A stretch of 64,000 bases of DNA, from the NCBI GenBank assembly GCA_964019055.1, contig OZ025214.1:12780163-12844162 (forward strand), read 5' to 3'. A model generated the notes under the pieces. That model saw only the letters and a list, made by a program, of their open reading frames with translations. It was not told the origin of the DNA and did no database searches. Each line of letters begins with the position of its first letter. Positions within the stretch are counted from its first letter, which is position 1. Made by a program: the position numbers and the translations under genes. This DNA is from Anthopleura xanthogrammica (Eukaryota > Cnidaria > Anthozoa > Actiniaria > Actiniidae). Shown piece by piece: positions 1 to 16,870 of the stretch.

Positions 1-704
1 CGTGACGTGAAATGGGTCTATATAACTTTGCCAATGGTCAACGTACACTAAATTTGGTTGATAATACAGTAGTGTCGACTTTGAAACGTCGCACCAAATT
101 TGTGTATTTTTCATTGTGATTTGAATATCAAATTCTTTGTTTTCCGAGATCACGAGATATCGCTAGTCACTTGTCATCTGTGCCGATTTTTGATTATATT
201 AGGTGCCCCACCGGTTGCTTTTTAATACGAATTTAAAGTTATAAATAGCCGCTGTGTCAGCCGTATCCGAGAGAAGATCGACGAAAAATAATTAAAGATT
301 ATAGAACATATGAATATATGTATAGAACAAAGGATGTTATTCAGCAAATATTAAGTTAAAAGATTAATTTTGAGTTGGAAAGTGAACTACATCAAAAGTT
401 GTCGAAAAATATTATAAGCTATAAGATTACATTCAGTTGAACTTCACATACAAGAACAAGAGATAGATTTATTGATGCAAAATAATACTTTTCTTTGTTA
501 GTCATTGGTTTGTGAAAATGTTATTGGGAATTTAGTCTTAACTTTAATCTAGCAAAATATCTTACAAGAACATGTCGTATTACCTAGCTAGATTAGCTCC
601 TTAGTTACTCTAGGTAACCAATACCATAATTTATAATTATTATTAATTTTTTGTAAAGCTTTTTTGGTATAAATAAATATTATTGTATTGTATAAACACA
701 AACA

Positions 705-707
<3 letters not shown>

Positions 708-793
<86 letters not shown>

Positions 794-835
794 GAGAGAC
801 AGAGAGAGAGACAGAGAGAGAGAGACAAAGAAAGC
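708..835. repeat. (GA)n microsatellite in intron 1 of gene A
   Basis: An AG/CT dinucleotide tract with a few CAGA interruptions toward the right. The matching tract in gene B (7329-7560) is about twice as long and is preceded by roughly 110 bp that are missing here, so the locus has changed length since the duplication. The poly-Leu/Ser frames across it are repeat artefacts. Confidence 0.95.
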
Positions 836-898
836 AAATTTCTTAGGTATCATTTTCCATAAATTTGAGCTAAATTTAACGTACTCACCCTGAGAAAA

Positions 899-916
899 AT
901 ATCCATGAAGTTTAAA
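899..916 (-). CDS. Gene A: exon 1 only of a tandem LRR-GPCR gene (partial, rest off the left edge)
   Basis: The minus strand reads ATG plus five codons (MDIFLR) followed directly by a GTGAGTAC donor in phase 0. The sequence is identical to exon 1 of gene B at 7620-7637, and the flanks match in both directions. Because the array is on the minus strand, the rest of gene A must lie left of base 1, and 1-898 is its first intron. That intron holds a (GA)n tract near 708-835. Only the first six residues of the signal peptide are encoded here. The call rests on homology with gene B, so it stands or falls with that model. Confidence 0.6.
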
Positions 917-3140
917 TGTTTTGCTGTGTTGATCTCTTCCTTTACTTCAGAAAAACGAAATCCAACTTCTTGTGTTTTAATCAAAACTTTAGTCTACAAA
1001 TAGTTGTCAAAAAATCAACGTCAATCAAGGTTATTTTTTATTTAGAAGTTTATCAGAACAGTTGAAATTCTTCATAACAACGCCAATGTCCACCTACTAT
1101 GAATTTGTCTGTACATAGATTCATATGTCTCTTGCTAATATTGCTTTCAACTGGATAACATGCATTGTCTATCATATTTTTACAATTAATTTTCTGTCTA
1201 GGACAGTAAGAGTTCATTTTAATCAAAATAATATAAAACATATAAGATATGAATTGTGTTTTCTTTCAAAGGAAACAATAATATAGAGGCTACCTAGCGA
1301 CTTTTCTGATGAAATTTTCATTTCTAATCTCATTCATAATTCATCAGATCAAAACTGAAAGAATTATACGACTTGATTTTGTTAGTTAAACAGCGATTCG
1401 TCACTGAAAAAAATGTTAAAAAATGATAAAACCATAGAAGAAGCAACACTTTAAGACTTGGTATGTGATGTCATATCTCTATTTTATGATTGGCTATCCG
1501 GGACATCACGTGGCATTTATGGGTAGATTAGCGCATGCGCCGCTTGAGTGAGTGATAAAAGTATATTGCCTCCCATAGTTGGGCGTCGAATGAAAATAAA
1601 ATAAAACAAAAGGCCAGACTTTGAAAGGCCAATAATGAAGATAAAAAGAATTTGAAAAGAATTAAAATCAATAATACGAATCATCATATGAATAGCAGCG
1701 TTTCTCAAAAGGCTAAAACGTTGCCACATTTATTGCCCTAAAGACATTATTATCACTATGAAGTGCTCCATTCAACAGTTAGAACTAACTAGTATAGATC
1801 CTTAGAGGAGTTTCTCAATATTTAAACAGCTATATATAGAATATGTTTTTTAATGTATCCATTGTATTGCCCGTTGAGACAATAAAAAAAAACGTTCCTT
1901 AGTCGTTAGAAGGAAGGAATTCCCTAAACTGGGAAAATAATGGAGCATTTCAGTTTGAAACGGCAAACCGCACTTTCTCCGTGACAAGCTAGAGATTTAG
2001 AATATTGAGGCCGGAATGAAAATTGGCGGTATTCATGATAGTTTCTTCTTAAGCTCGATGTAAGCAAAATTCACCATCATCATCATCGTCATCATTATCA
2101 ATATCATTATCATCAACTGACATCATCCTCTGCATTAACATCAACATCGACCAACATTGACCAACCAACCAATCCTCATCAACATCAAATTCGTAAATAG
2201 CTCTTCATATGCTAAACTTAAAAAGCTAAAACTACAGATTTATCTATGTACAGTATAAAATACATACTAGTTATACAATGGTTTCGAGTGGCATACCGTG
2301 GAATATCCCACGAGTAACTTGTAGTTTCTAGTATACACACGAGCCTTTATAATTAGGCGAGTGTGTATAAAAAGAAGATACAAGTGACGAGTGGGATATC
2401 CATAGTATGCCACGAGAAACCATTGTATAACCAATTTATCCCACACCATAGAAAACACAAATGCGTAGATTCAACGCGCAGTGCATGATTGGAAAGAAGA
2501 TTGAAATACCGACGAATATACAACGGCTTTAATTTCCTGCTAACTGATTGGCTGTATTTTCTATGGCCGTGTGCGATAAAAATAACTATATACACTAGTT
2601 GTTGCATATTGAAAGTGAAATGCTGCATGTATGCGTGGAATAACTTCTAAGTTCCTACATGATTTCTCCATGTTATGCATGTCTTTACATGTCAGTCGTT
2701 TATTTTGTTATGATGCAGCCGTCCGACAGAGCAGAAAAACCGTTTTGGCCTCTCGTCATAAGGACAGCTAAGCGTGTTTAAGCTCAATATTTTGAAGAAG
2801 AAAAAACGTTTTCTTGGGGCCGAATTACAAAATGCGACCAAAATTTATTGAATGCGGTTTAAAGATAGAACTCTTTATATTTTGGTAGAGGTGATATATT
2901 CATCAGCAAAAATCTAACATTAAACTGATAAAGTAATAGGACTTTTGTTTTCCTTTCGGAAAACCCCGCAAAGATATACATTTGATGGGTTGTTGCTCCC
3001 CATTATTATCTTATTATTGACAAGAACAACTAATTCAGAACGAATAAGTAACCGCTTTCAGTGATTTCTACCCAAAAGTTCCGTTTTGGTCCAGTCGCGT
3101 TGGTACGTTTGAGCCAACGTTGTTTGAACTCACTGTATAG
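917..3140. other. Intergenic A-B region, no gene seen
   Basis: Short frames here (for example 1053-1241 and 2353-2628) are shared with the duplicate at 7784-9361 but resemble no family and have no splice context. The region holds a foldback element (2266-2436) and a TCA-rich stretch near 2083-2180. It should include the 5' flank of gene A and the 3' flank of gene B. Confidence 0.5.
2266..2436. mobile_element. Foldback (MITE-like) element, copy 1
   Basis: The ends are complementary: TACAATGGTTTC near 2274 pairs with GAAACCATTGTA near 2430. Inner arms around the bases cacgagtRacttgta and tacaagtgacgag also pair, and an inner stem (tatacacac / gtgtgtata) closes the loop. No coding capacity. It is duplicated with the surrounding block at 9003-9167, where the left arm has diverged. 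Confidence 0.7.
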
Positions 3141-3310
3141 CATAACCTTAAGACTGAGGAGAAACAGAACCTCGAAAAATCAAACACCTCTTAAACTCAT
3201 TGCAAAATGTTTCATTTCTAAACGAGAATAAAATTGGATTAAAAAAAAATGAATCCTAGAAAAACTATTCCAAACGTTTTAGTAATAAATGTAACGAGTT
3301 TAAAGCGAGT
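3140..3310 (-). pseudogene. Relic LRR-GPCR fragment (TM7 to C-tail), copy 1
   Basis: Read on the minus strand, this resembles the end of the gene B last exon: it contains NPILFSFRNE followed by a diverged tail. Upstream, where B has the rest of TM7, the frame is broken by stops and small indels. About 150 bp remain. It lies just downstream of gene B and is repeated downstream of gene C. It is best read as the remnant of an older array member. Confidence 0.7.
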
Positions 3311-3473
3311 TCTGCCTCAGTTTCACTGATGTGGTTAAGTAAAGCAAGATCACGTGAGTGATTTTAACTAATATTAAATATTTTTTGGACAGTGGACGAA
3401 GATTGAATATTAATATACATTATCATAAACATGATGAGATGACCTTGTATTGGCTCGTTTACTGGGATATACG

Positions 3474-7637
<4,164 letters not shown>

Positions 7638-9870
7638 GAAGTTTAAATGTTTTGCTGTGTTGATCTCTTCCTTTACTTCAGAAAAACGAAATCCAACTTC
7701 TTGTGTTTTAATCAAAACTTTAGTCTACAAATAGTTGTCAAAAAATCAACGTCAATCAAGGTTATTTTTTATTTAGAAGTTTATCAGAACAGTTGAAATT
7801 CTTCATAACAACGCCAATGTCCACCTACTATGAATTTGTCTGTACATAGATTCATATGTCTCTTGCTAATATTGCTTTCAACTGGATAACATGCATTGTC
7901 TATCATATTTTTACAATTAATTTTCTGTCTAGGACAGTAAGAGTTCATTTTAATCAAAATAATATAAAACATATAAGATATGAATTGTGTTTTCTTTCAA
8001 AGGAAACAATAATATAGAGGCTACCTAGCGACTTTTCTGATGAAATTTTCATTTCTAATCTCATTCATAATTCATCAGATCAAAACTGAAAGAATTATAC
8101 GACTTGATTTTGTTAGTTAAACAGCGATTCGTCACTGAAAAAAATGTTAAAAAATGATAAAACCATAGAAGAAGCAACACTTTAAGACTTGGTATGTGAT
8201 GTCATATCTCTATTTTATGATTGGCTATCCGGGACATCACGTGGCATTTATGGGTAGATTAGCGCATGCGCCGCTTGAGTGAGTGATAAAAGTATATTGC
8301 CTCCCATAGTTGGGCGTCGAATGAAAATAAAATAAAACAAAAGGCCAGACTTTGAAAGGCCAATAAGGAAGATACAAAGAATTTGAAAAGAATTAAAATC
8401 AATAATATGAATCATCATATGAATAGCAGCGTTTCTCAAAAGGCTAAAACGCTGCCACATTTATTGCCCTAAAGACATTATTTTCACTATGAAGTGCTCC
8501 ATTCAACAGTTAGAACTAACTAGTATAGATCCTCAGAGTCATATTTTCTCAATATTTAAACAGCTTTATATAGAATATGTTTTTTCTATACATCCATTTT
8601 ATTGCCCGATTAGACAATAAAAAAACGTTCCTTAGTCGTTAGAAGGAAGGAATTTCCTAAACTGGGAAAATAATGAAGCATTCCAGTTTGAAACGGCAAA
8701 CCGCACTTTCTCCGTGACAAGCTAGAGATTTAAAATATTGAGGCCGGAATGAAAATTGGTGGTATCCAGGATAGTTTCTTCTTAAGCTCGATGTAAGCAA
8801 AATTCACCATCATCATCATCGTCATCATTATCAATATCATCATCATCAACTGACATCATCATCAGCATTAACATCAACATCGACCAACATTGACCAACCA
8901 ACCAATCCTCATCAACATCAAATTCATAAATAGCTCTTCATATGCTAAACTTAAAAAGCTAAAACCTACATATTTATCTATGTACAGTATAAAATACACA
9001 TTAGTTATCAATGGTTTCTCGTGGCATACCGTAGAATGTCCTACGAGTCACTTGTAGTTTCTAGTATACACACGAGCCTTTATAATTAGGCGAGTGTGTA
9101 TAAAAAGAAGATACAAGTGACGAGTGGGATATCCATAGTATGCCACGAGAAACCATTGTATAACCATTTTATCCCACACCATAGAAAATACAAATGCGTA
9201 GATTCAACGCGCAGTGCATGATTGGAAAGAAGATTGAAATACCGACGAATATACAACGGCTTTAATTTCCTGCTAACTGATTGGCTGTATTTTCCATGGC
9301 CGTGTGCGATAAAAATAACTATATACACTAGTTGTTGCATATTGAAAGTGAAATGCTGCATGTACGCGTGGAATAACTTCTAAGTTACTACATGATTTCT
9401 CCATGTTATGCATGTCTTTACATGTCAGTCGTTTATTTTGTTATGATGCAGCCGTCCGACAGAGCAGAAAAACCGTTTTGGCCTCTCGTCATAAGGACAG
9501 CTAAGCGTGTTTAAGCTCAATATTTTGAAGAAGAAAAAACGTTTTCTTGGGGCCGAATTACAAAATGCGACCAAAATTTATTGAATGCGGTTTAAAGATA
9601 GAACTCTTTATATTTTGGTAGAGGTGATATATTGATCAGCAAAAATCTAACATTAAACTGATAAAGTAATAGGACTTTTGTTTTCCTTTCGGAAAACCCC
9701 GCAAAGATATACATTTGATGGGTTGTTGCTCCCCATTATTATCTTATTATTAACAAGAACAACTAATTCAGAACGAATAAGTAACCGCTTTCAGTGATTT
9801 CTACCCAAAAGTTCCGTTTTGGTCCAGTCGCGTTGGTACGTTTGAGCCAACGTTGTTTGAACTCACTGTA
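7638..9870. other. Intergenic B-C region, no gene seen
   Basis: Near-copy of 917-3140. No convincing gene. It holds a second copy of the foldback element, TCA repeats near 8806-8880, and presumably the promoter of gene B just right of 7637. No clear TATA box is seen on the minus strand close to the start codon. Confidence 0.5.
9003..9167. mobile_element. Foldback (MITE-like) element, copy 2
   Basis: Duplicate of 2266-2436. The right arm is identical over most of its length, while the left arm has several substitutions, so the predicted hairpin differs from copy 1. Confidence 0.65.
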
Positions 9871-10048
9871 TAGCATAACCTTAAGACTGAGGAGAAACAG
9901 AACCTCGAAAAATCAAACACCTCTTAAACTCATTGCAAAATGTTTCATTTCTAAACGAGAATAAAATTGGATTAAAAAAAATTGAATCCTAGAAAAACTA
10001 TTCCAAACGTTTTAGTAATAAATGTAACGAGTTGAAAAAAAGTTCTAC
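9870..10048 (-). pseudogene. Relic LRR-GPCR fragment (TM7 to C-tail), copy 2
   Basis: Same relic as at 3140-3310, carried along by the block duplication. It keeps NPILFSFRNE on the minus strand, with broken frame around it. It lies just past the 3' end of gene C. Confidence 0.7.
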
Positions 10049-10206
10049 CTCAGTTTCACTGATGTGGTCAAGTATAGCAAGATCACGTGAGTGATTTTAA
10101 CTAATATTAAATATTTTTTGGACAGTGGACGAAGATTGAATATTAATATACATTATCATAAACATGATGAGATGACCTTGTATTGGCTCGTTTACTGGGA
10201 TATACG

Positions 10207-13200
10207 TTAAGGATGAGGAGCAACAGAAACTCGACAAACAAGAAAATTCCTTTTCATCTCATTGCGAAATACTTCATTTCTAAATGAGAATAAAATTGGA
10301 TTTAAACAAGAATTGAATCCCAGAAAAATTATGACAACAGTTTGGGAAAAGATGTAACGACTAACAATCGATCCGTTGGCAATAATGTTTGTTGCCACGA
10401 TGAAACTAACAATTAAGGGCAGAATAAAAAAGAAGACATTGGTGAACATTATGAGTGCAATCCTGCGTGCCAAACGGTTTTCTCTTTGTAACTGTACGGT
10501 CTTCTGGTTAGTCTTTCGGAAATCCAGATACATGTGACCATATAAGGCTATGGCAACGATATATGAAATGCATTCAATACCTCCTACGTAAAGGATCACT
10601 GGTTCATTGTCAATGTTATATAAAGGAAAGCACATTCCGTTTATGCCATTCGAAAACTGCGGTGAAGTCATGAAACTGCAAGCGACAAAGACAGACTCCA
10701 GACAATCACCATGGCAACGAAGGACATTCTTCTGGTGATTCTGATGCGTGGTCTCATGCAGTATACAACAGCTAAATACCTTTCCAGTGTCATTATGAAC
10801 GACATTAAAGCGTTTAGAAACTGTCCAATGAGGAAAAAGAGACCAACAATCCTGCAGTAGTGCGGCCGGTACATGTTGTGATAGTTCTCAACCGACATGC
10901 TTTGTCTTGTGGATGTAATGATGATCATGTAGAATGACATCAACAGGTCTCCTACAGCAATATTAGCCACAAGAACATGTGCTACAGACTCTCGTAGAAC
11001 TCTGCTTCTTAAAGTTGTGATGATAACAGTCAGGTTAAAAACCAACGCACAAATCCCTTCTACAAGAGCGATGATGTGAATCCCTTGCATCAATTTCCAG
11101 CAATACGATACTTCAACTCTTCTTAGGTAAAACCATAAATTGTCTTGTGCCTGGAATAAATTGTGTGATGCAATTGAATATGAAACAAATTGCTGCGATT
11201 TATTCATCTTGCAATGAAAATAAAAGCCACTTTCATCAATGACTTTCCGGTAGCTGGCATCGCGGAAAAACAATCTGTCCTGCCAACAATTATTCCTTAA
11301 TGAAAGTATATCATTAGGTGTAACTTCTTCTTCAATCTTTAATGAAACTTCCTTCGCCCAACTGTAGCTTTTGTTCGTTTTTATCACTTTATTGACCAAA
11401 TAACATCGAAAAGGTTTCCAATAACTACTGTTTCTTTGCATCTGTAACAAGTAGATAATCTTCAGGTTTGGTAGTGACAGGATTTGTTGGTCTGGTTTCC
11501 AATAAATATTTTGTGCAACGTTCAGGAAGATGAGGTTTGGTAGATCTTGTTCAATCAACGTTGTGTCCCACTGTTTGATCATGTTGTCTTGGAGATCTCT
11601 GTTTGGAAAACAGACTCTCTTTAATCTTGTCTTTAGCAAATGATTACATCGATCTTATTAAAACAATTTCAACCTATGCTAGATGAATTTACTTACAACT
11701 CTTGTAGTCTTTTTAGTCCACTGAACGCTCTTTGACCAATGGTGTGTATCTCATTGGAGGACAACGACCTGAAAAGATGTATAATATCAATAAAAATGAT
11801 TCCGACCTAGTTTTCGAGAACCACAACGGTCACATCAAGAAAGCTCTGTGAGTCAATGCGAGTTAGCATAGGGCAGAATTATTCTATGCTACCAGAAAGA
11901 GATTTCAGTTTTCAGATTTCAGTTTTTATTAATATTAAGAAAATTTTTAAAAGTTAGACATTTGGGGGGAGTTTGAACCTAACATTTGATGCCAACAAGC
12001 CAGAACCAACGCCCTAGTGTTGAAGAGGCCAGCTTTACGTGCAGGCTTTCACGTGCAGTACAATTTGTTTATACAGAAAATGAAAAGAGTCGATTTTTAT
12101 TGAAATACGTAAGTCGCCGAGTCTAGTGCTGAAGTTTGTCACGTAAGTAATATCAGCCATTAATAACATCGTACAACAATAACAACAAATCTGTACTTAC
12201 AGGTAGATAAGATTTAAATAGTTTTGAAACGAGTGACAAGGAATTTCTTGAATGTTGATCCCAGATAGTTTTCTTAAAGTAAGTAAAATCAATATAAACT
12301 TAACTCTTGGACCGTTTATTCCAATACCCAAAATCCTTCACTACGCTATTTCAGAGAAGCTGAAAGGTATGGTTGCATAATTTAAAATGCAGTGAAATTT
12401 TAGACAAAAAAGCAATCAAAAAGGCATTTTAAATCATTTCGAAAAAAAAAATTAAGTCTTACAATCGAGCTACTTCGTTAGGTAAACTTATGACTATTTT
12501 CAGGCTAGCCACATGCTGAAGGTCACATCTGGTAGTGACATCAGTAGAAACATTACTCAAACAAGTGCACATCAAAGGGTCACGTGCTTCACAGGTTATC
12601 CAATGGTATCTGTTGGTGGAATTCGTTTCTGCCAAAGGAAGAAATACCAAGCCAATAGTTGTGAAAAGAATGAGCTGGAAAAAATGCATCAATATCTTTT
12701 AAAATTGATATAATAAAATAATTGTTTCAGTATAGACACATACATAGAAACAGAAAACGTCTGTGTTAAGGTATCAGGGTACCCCTAGCGACCGGTGTTC
12801 ATTCAACTCAAATAACGCTAAACTATTTCAGAAAACCCCCAACTGTAAACGGTATACATTTTCTGAAAGCTGAATAAATGTAGAAGCTGTTCACTTCTTT
12901 ATTTTTGTAAAATAAATTTATCCTTTTAAGTTAGAGCAAATTATCCAAATTTTCACATAGGTCTCTTCGCGGAGTTCCATGACAGCCGGTATTGATCGGA
13001 AACCAATGCTTATTATCTTTCTGAGATCCCGAGATATCACTTGTCAAAAGTGTGTCCCCGATTCTTGATAAATTGCTTCGTTCCTCAGTTATACGTTCCT
13101 AAGTTTACAACGCCGCTAAAACAGCCGTATCCGATACGAAGTCCACGATAACTTTGGAAAAAAGCAAAATTGTTTTCCAAGCCAAGAAGCGCCTTTGTTG

Positions 13201-13655
13201 ACATAAGGAGATTAAGATACCATGAAATGTCGCCGATGACAAATGAAGTAACGAGAAACCAAGACAACTAGACAGTGCGAAAGCAAACCCATGAGAGGAA
13301 ACCAAAAAAATTACTTTAAAAAAATATATATATATACTAATGTCGAAAAAAATAAAGGCAACCAGGAAGACAAAACGTCCTAGGGGAGGATTAAACAAGA
13401 GAAACAGGTTTTGAGAAATATAAAAGACAAAGACTCGGTACTGAAATCCTGAAAAAACATGCATAAAATAACTAAGGAAGTGTTCATGGACATCTGCAGA
13501 TTCCTATCACGTCATTTTGAGAAAATTGAGAATTAAAAAAATACTGTCTAAATCGTTGTAGCAAAACAAATCGTGTTTTTCTAAAATTAATTTTAGAAGA
13601 ATTAAAAAAATTGAGCAAAGTTTGACATTCTTACCTTGAGCCGGAAAACCTCCAT
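10207..13655 (-). pseudogene. Gene C: LRR-GPCR with a 4-bp frameshifting deletion at the end of TM4
   Basis: Exons 13635-13655 (MEVFRLK), 12463-12674, 12201-12272, 11697-11768 and 10207-11598, with the same phases as gene B. The last exon is open from the LRR end to TM4 (ending SLSLAVS) and then hits TGA at 10668-10670, giving a 435-residue product without TM5-TM7. Against B, the coding strand has lost one AGTT unit of an AGTTAGTT pair. After the break the original frame resumes and stays open to the normal stop, so the lesion is single and probably young. The N-cap, first LRR and hinge differ strongly from B and D, but the 7TM part is nearly identical. It could be a recent pseudogene, a segregating null allele, or an assembly error. 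Confidence 0.8.
13020..13160. promoter_or_regulatory. Conserved block in intron 1 of gene C (candidate regulatory element)
   Basis: It shares cCGAGATATC, CACTTGTCA, cccCGATTcTTGAT and CAGCCGTATCCGA, in the same order, with intron 1 of gene B (about 6662-6800) and gene A (about 143-280). The surrounding intron sequence is otherwise hard to align. The shared order suggests either conserved regulatory sequence or an older shared repeat. Confidence 0.4.
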
Positions 13656-14234
13656 AACGCTAGTTTCTTTTGCTGGTTCCTTTTATTTTTACTTATGTAC
13701 AGGATAAATGCATCAAACAAATGCAGATCTTTATGAACTTCAGATGCGAAAGATGCTATGTAAGAATAAATAGACGACATCCATCAAGATTATTTCATTA
13801 TATCTAGAAATTGATTAGATTCTGAGCTTGAATTCCTCATCGACCCTCATCATGTTCACCAGAAAATGAAAACAAACAATGTTCCCAAGTGAGTCTTTTA
13901 ATAAAAAAATTTGTATTGTATTAATGACAGTTTACTATCATGATTGATTCCTGACTTATTTTTTTTCAATTTTAATATATATAATCAGCGGCAATTTTTA
14001 ATCCAATATCACGGATCGCCTGACAAATTCAATCAGCACAAACTAACGTCTTAAGCTATAGCTGTCTGTTTTTGACTTCAAAAGATTGCACAAATACCCA
14101 ACAAAATTTCATTCCTTTTACATTTGATGGCATCGTTTTTTGACTGATCAAATTTAAGATATATGAATTCGTCCTCTAACTCACTAAATCTTTCAATGAA
14201 GCACTCGTTTCATTTGATATTGCCAATAATGCAC
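13656..14234. other. C-D spacer, nothing recognised
   Basis: AT-rich sequence unlike the A-B and B-C spacers, so the block duplication did not include it. It should contain the 5' flank of gene C. No frame, RNA or repeat was recognised. Confidence 0.5.
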
Positions 14235-14561
14235 CTCAGTTTCACTGATGTGGTCAAGTAAAGCAAGATCACGTGAGTGATTTTAACTAATATTAAATAT
14301 TTTTTGGACAGTGGACGAAGATTGAATATTAATATACATTATCATAAACATGATGAGATGACCTTGTATTGGCTCGTTTACTGGGATATACGTTAAGGAT
14401 GAGGAGCAACAGAAACTCGACAAACAAGAAAATTCCTTTTCATCTCATTGCGAAATACTTCATTTCTAAACGAGAATAAAATTGGATTAAAAAAAATTGA
14501 ATCCTAGAAAAACTATTCCAAACGTTTTAGTAATAAATGTAACGAGTTGAAAAAAAGTTCT
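14235..14561 (-). pseudogene. Chimeric duplicate of an LRR-GPCR 3' end next to gene D
   Basis: The first part (to about 14465) copies the functional 3' end and flank seen at 3317-3545 and 14562-14790. From the shared CTTCATTTCTAAA it continues as the relic fragment (CGAGAATAAAATTGG and on, as at 9955-10048). It then joins the true 3' flank of gene D. This is the structure expected from unequal recombination between a working 3' exon and the relic at a short shared stretch. Confidence 0.75.
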
Positions 14562-16870
14562 ACCTCAGTTTCACTGATGTGGTCAAGTATAGCAAGATCA
14601 CGTGAGTGATTTTAACTAATATTAAATATTTTTTGGACAGTGGACGAAGATTGAATATTAATATACATTATCATAAACATGATGAGATGACCTTGTATTG
14701 GCTCGTTTACTGGGATATACGTTAAGGATGAGGAGCAACAGAAACTCGACAAACAAGAAAATTCCTTTTCATCTCATTGCGAAATACTTCATTTCTAAAT
14801 GAGAATAAAATTGGATTTAAACAAGAATTGAATCCCAGAAAAATTATGACAACAGTTTGGGAAAAGATGTAACGACTAACAATCGATGCGTTGGCAATAA
14901 TGTTTGCCACGATGAAACTAACAATTAAGGGCAGAATAAAAAAGAAGACATTGGTGAACATTATGAGTGCAATCCTGCGTGCCAAACGGTTTTCTCTTTG
15001 TAACTGTACGGTCTTCTGGTTAGTCTTTCGGAAATCCAGATACATGTGACCATACAAGGCAATGGCAACGATATATGAAATGCATTCAATACCTCCTATG
15101 TAATAGATCACTGGTTCATTGTCAATGTTATTCAAAGGTAAGCACATTCCGTCTATGCCATTTGAAAACTGCGGTGAAGTCATGAAACTAACTGCAAGCG
15201 ACAAAGACAGACTCCAGACAATCACCATGGCAACGAAGTATACGCATGCAGTATATCATGCAGTATACGACAGCTAAATACCTTTCTAAGGTCATTATAA
15301 ACGACATCATTGGACTTGAGAACTGTCCAATTAAGAAAAAGAGTCCAACAATTCTGCAGTAGTGCGGCAAGTACATGCTGTGATAGTACTCAGCCGACAT
15401 GCTTTGCCTTGTGGATGTAATGATGATCATGTAGAATGACATCAACAGGTCTCCTACAGCAATATTAGCCACAAGAACATGTGCTACAGACTCTCGTAGA
15501 ACTCTGCTTCTTAAAGTTGTGATGATAACAATCAGGTTGATAACCATTGCACAAATGCCTTCTACTAAAGTGATAATGTGAATCCTTTGAATCGAGTTCC
15601 AGCAATAGGGAATTATTGCGGTCTTAATGTAATACCAAGTGTGTTGTCGTTCGTTTTCAAAAAATGTATGTGTTGAATTCAATGAATATTGATAAGATTT
15701 AACTCTGGTACAGTAAAAATAAAATCCATTTTTCTCGATGACGTCCCAGTAGCTGCCATCACGAAAAAAGACTTTATGTTTCCAACAGTCATCTGGTCTT
15801 GTAAGTAAGGCATTCGGCATAACATTTTCATCGATACTGGGTGGGATGTTTTCCACAAATGAATAGTTTTCTTGTGTTTTTCGGAAGTTCCTTTTTAAAA
15901 TATAGCATTTGAATGGTCGCCAATAATTACCAGGTTTTTCCACCCACAATAAATAGATGATTTTCAGGTTTGGTAGTGACAGGATTTGTTGGTCTGGTTT
16001 CCAATAAATATTTTGTGCAATGTTCAACATGATGAGATTTAGTAGATCTTGTTCAATTAAAGTTATGTCCCACTGTTTGATCATGTTGTATTGGAGATTT
16101 CTGTCGGAAAATGTAGGTAGCAATTGAGTTGTTTAAAACATGACTGGGTACAGAGATTATAGACAGAGTGGTCCCTATCCCACGCTTAGCTTTGAATTCG
16201 AATACACTATTATGAACAGAATACACCTTGTCCCCTATACCAACTTTAACTTTGATCAGCGCCATAACATTAAGCCTGATGAACAAAAATGTTTTGTTCC
16301 CAAACTGTACCACTGACAATGCACCAGCCTTGTTCCCTATCCGAGGTCTAGCTTTGATTAACGTCGTAAAAGGATGATAAACAAAATATTTTTTTGCAAT
16401 CAACTAACCTGATTGTAATATGATTACTATTTCAGTTTTTCTGAGCAATTAGGTCACTGAAAATATTGGTTCATCGCTGTGCTCAAGGGAGAAGCACACG
16501 GCTATGAATCGCAAGGTTTTCTTTATGCTTTTGCATTTTCCTTTATGCTATATCAATTAACAAAGCACAGAAAAAGCGGGTCTCTTTCTTAATTATGTTT
16601 AGCATTTTTTCTATCCTTATTACTTACAGTTCTCTCAGGTTTCTCAGCCCACTGAAAGCTCCTTGACCGATGGTGTGTATGATATTAGAGGACAACGATC
16701 TGTATAAAGAGAACAATTGGTTATTAGAGCTAAGACAGTGGTAGTGTGGTGCCATCTTCGTGTTTGGCTTCATCATTCGTAGATAAGCTCGCAATACTTC
16801 ATTTTCATTTTTTTCATTGTGCAAAATGTTTAAATTCTTTTCGTAACTAATTTAAAAAAATGTACTATCC

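Noticed and set aside
1053..1241. 62-codon frame conserved at 7784-7972
   Set aside because: Conserved only because the whole block was duplicated recently; no family resemblance or splice sites.
2353..2628. 91-codon frame conserved at 9086-9361
   Set aside because: Overlaps the foldback element and is shared only through the block duplication.
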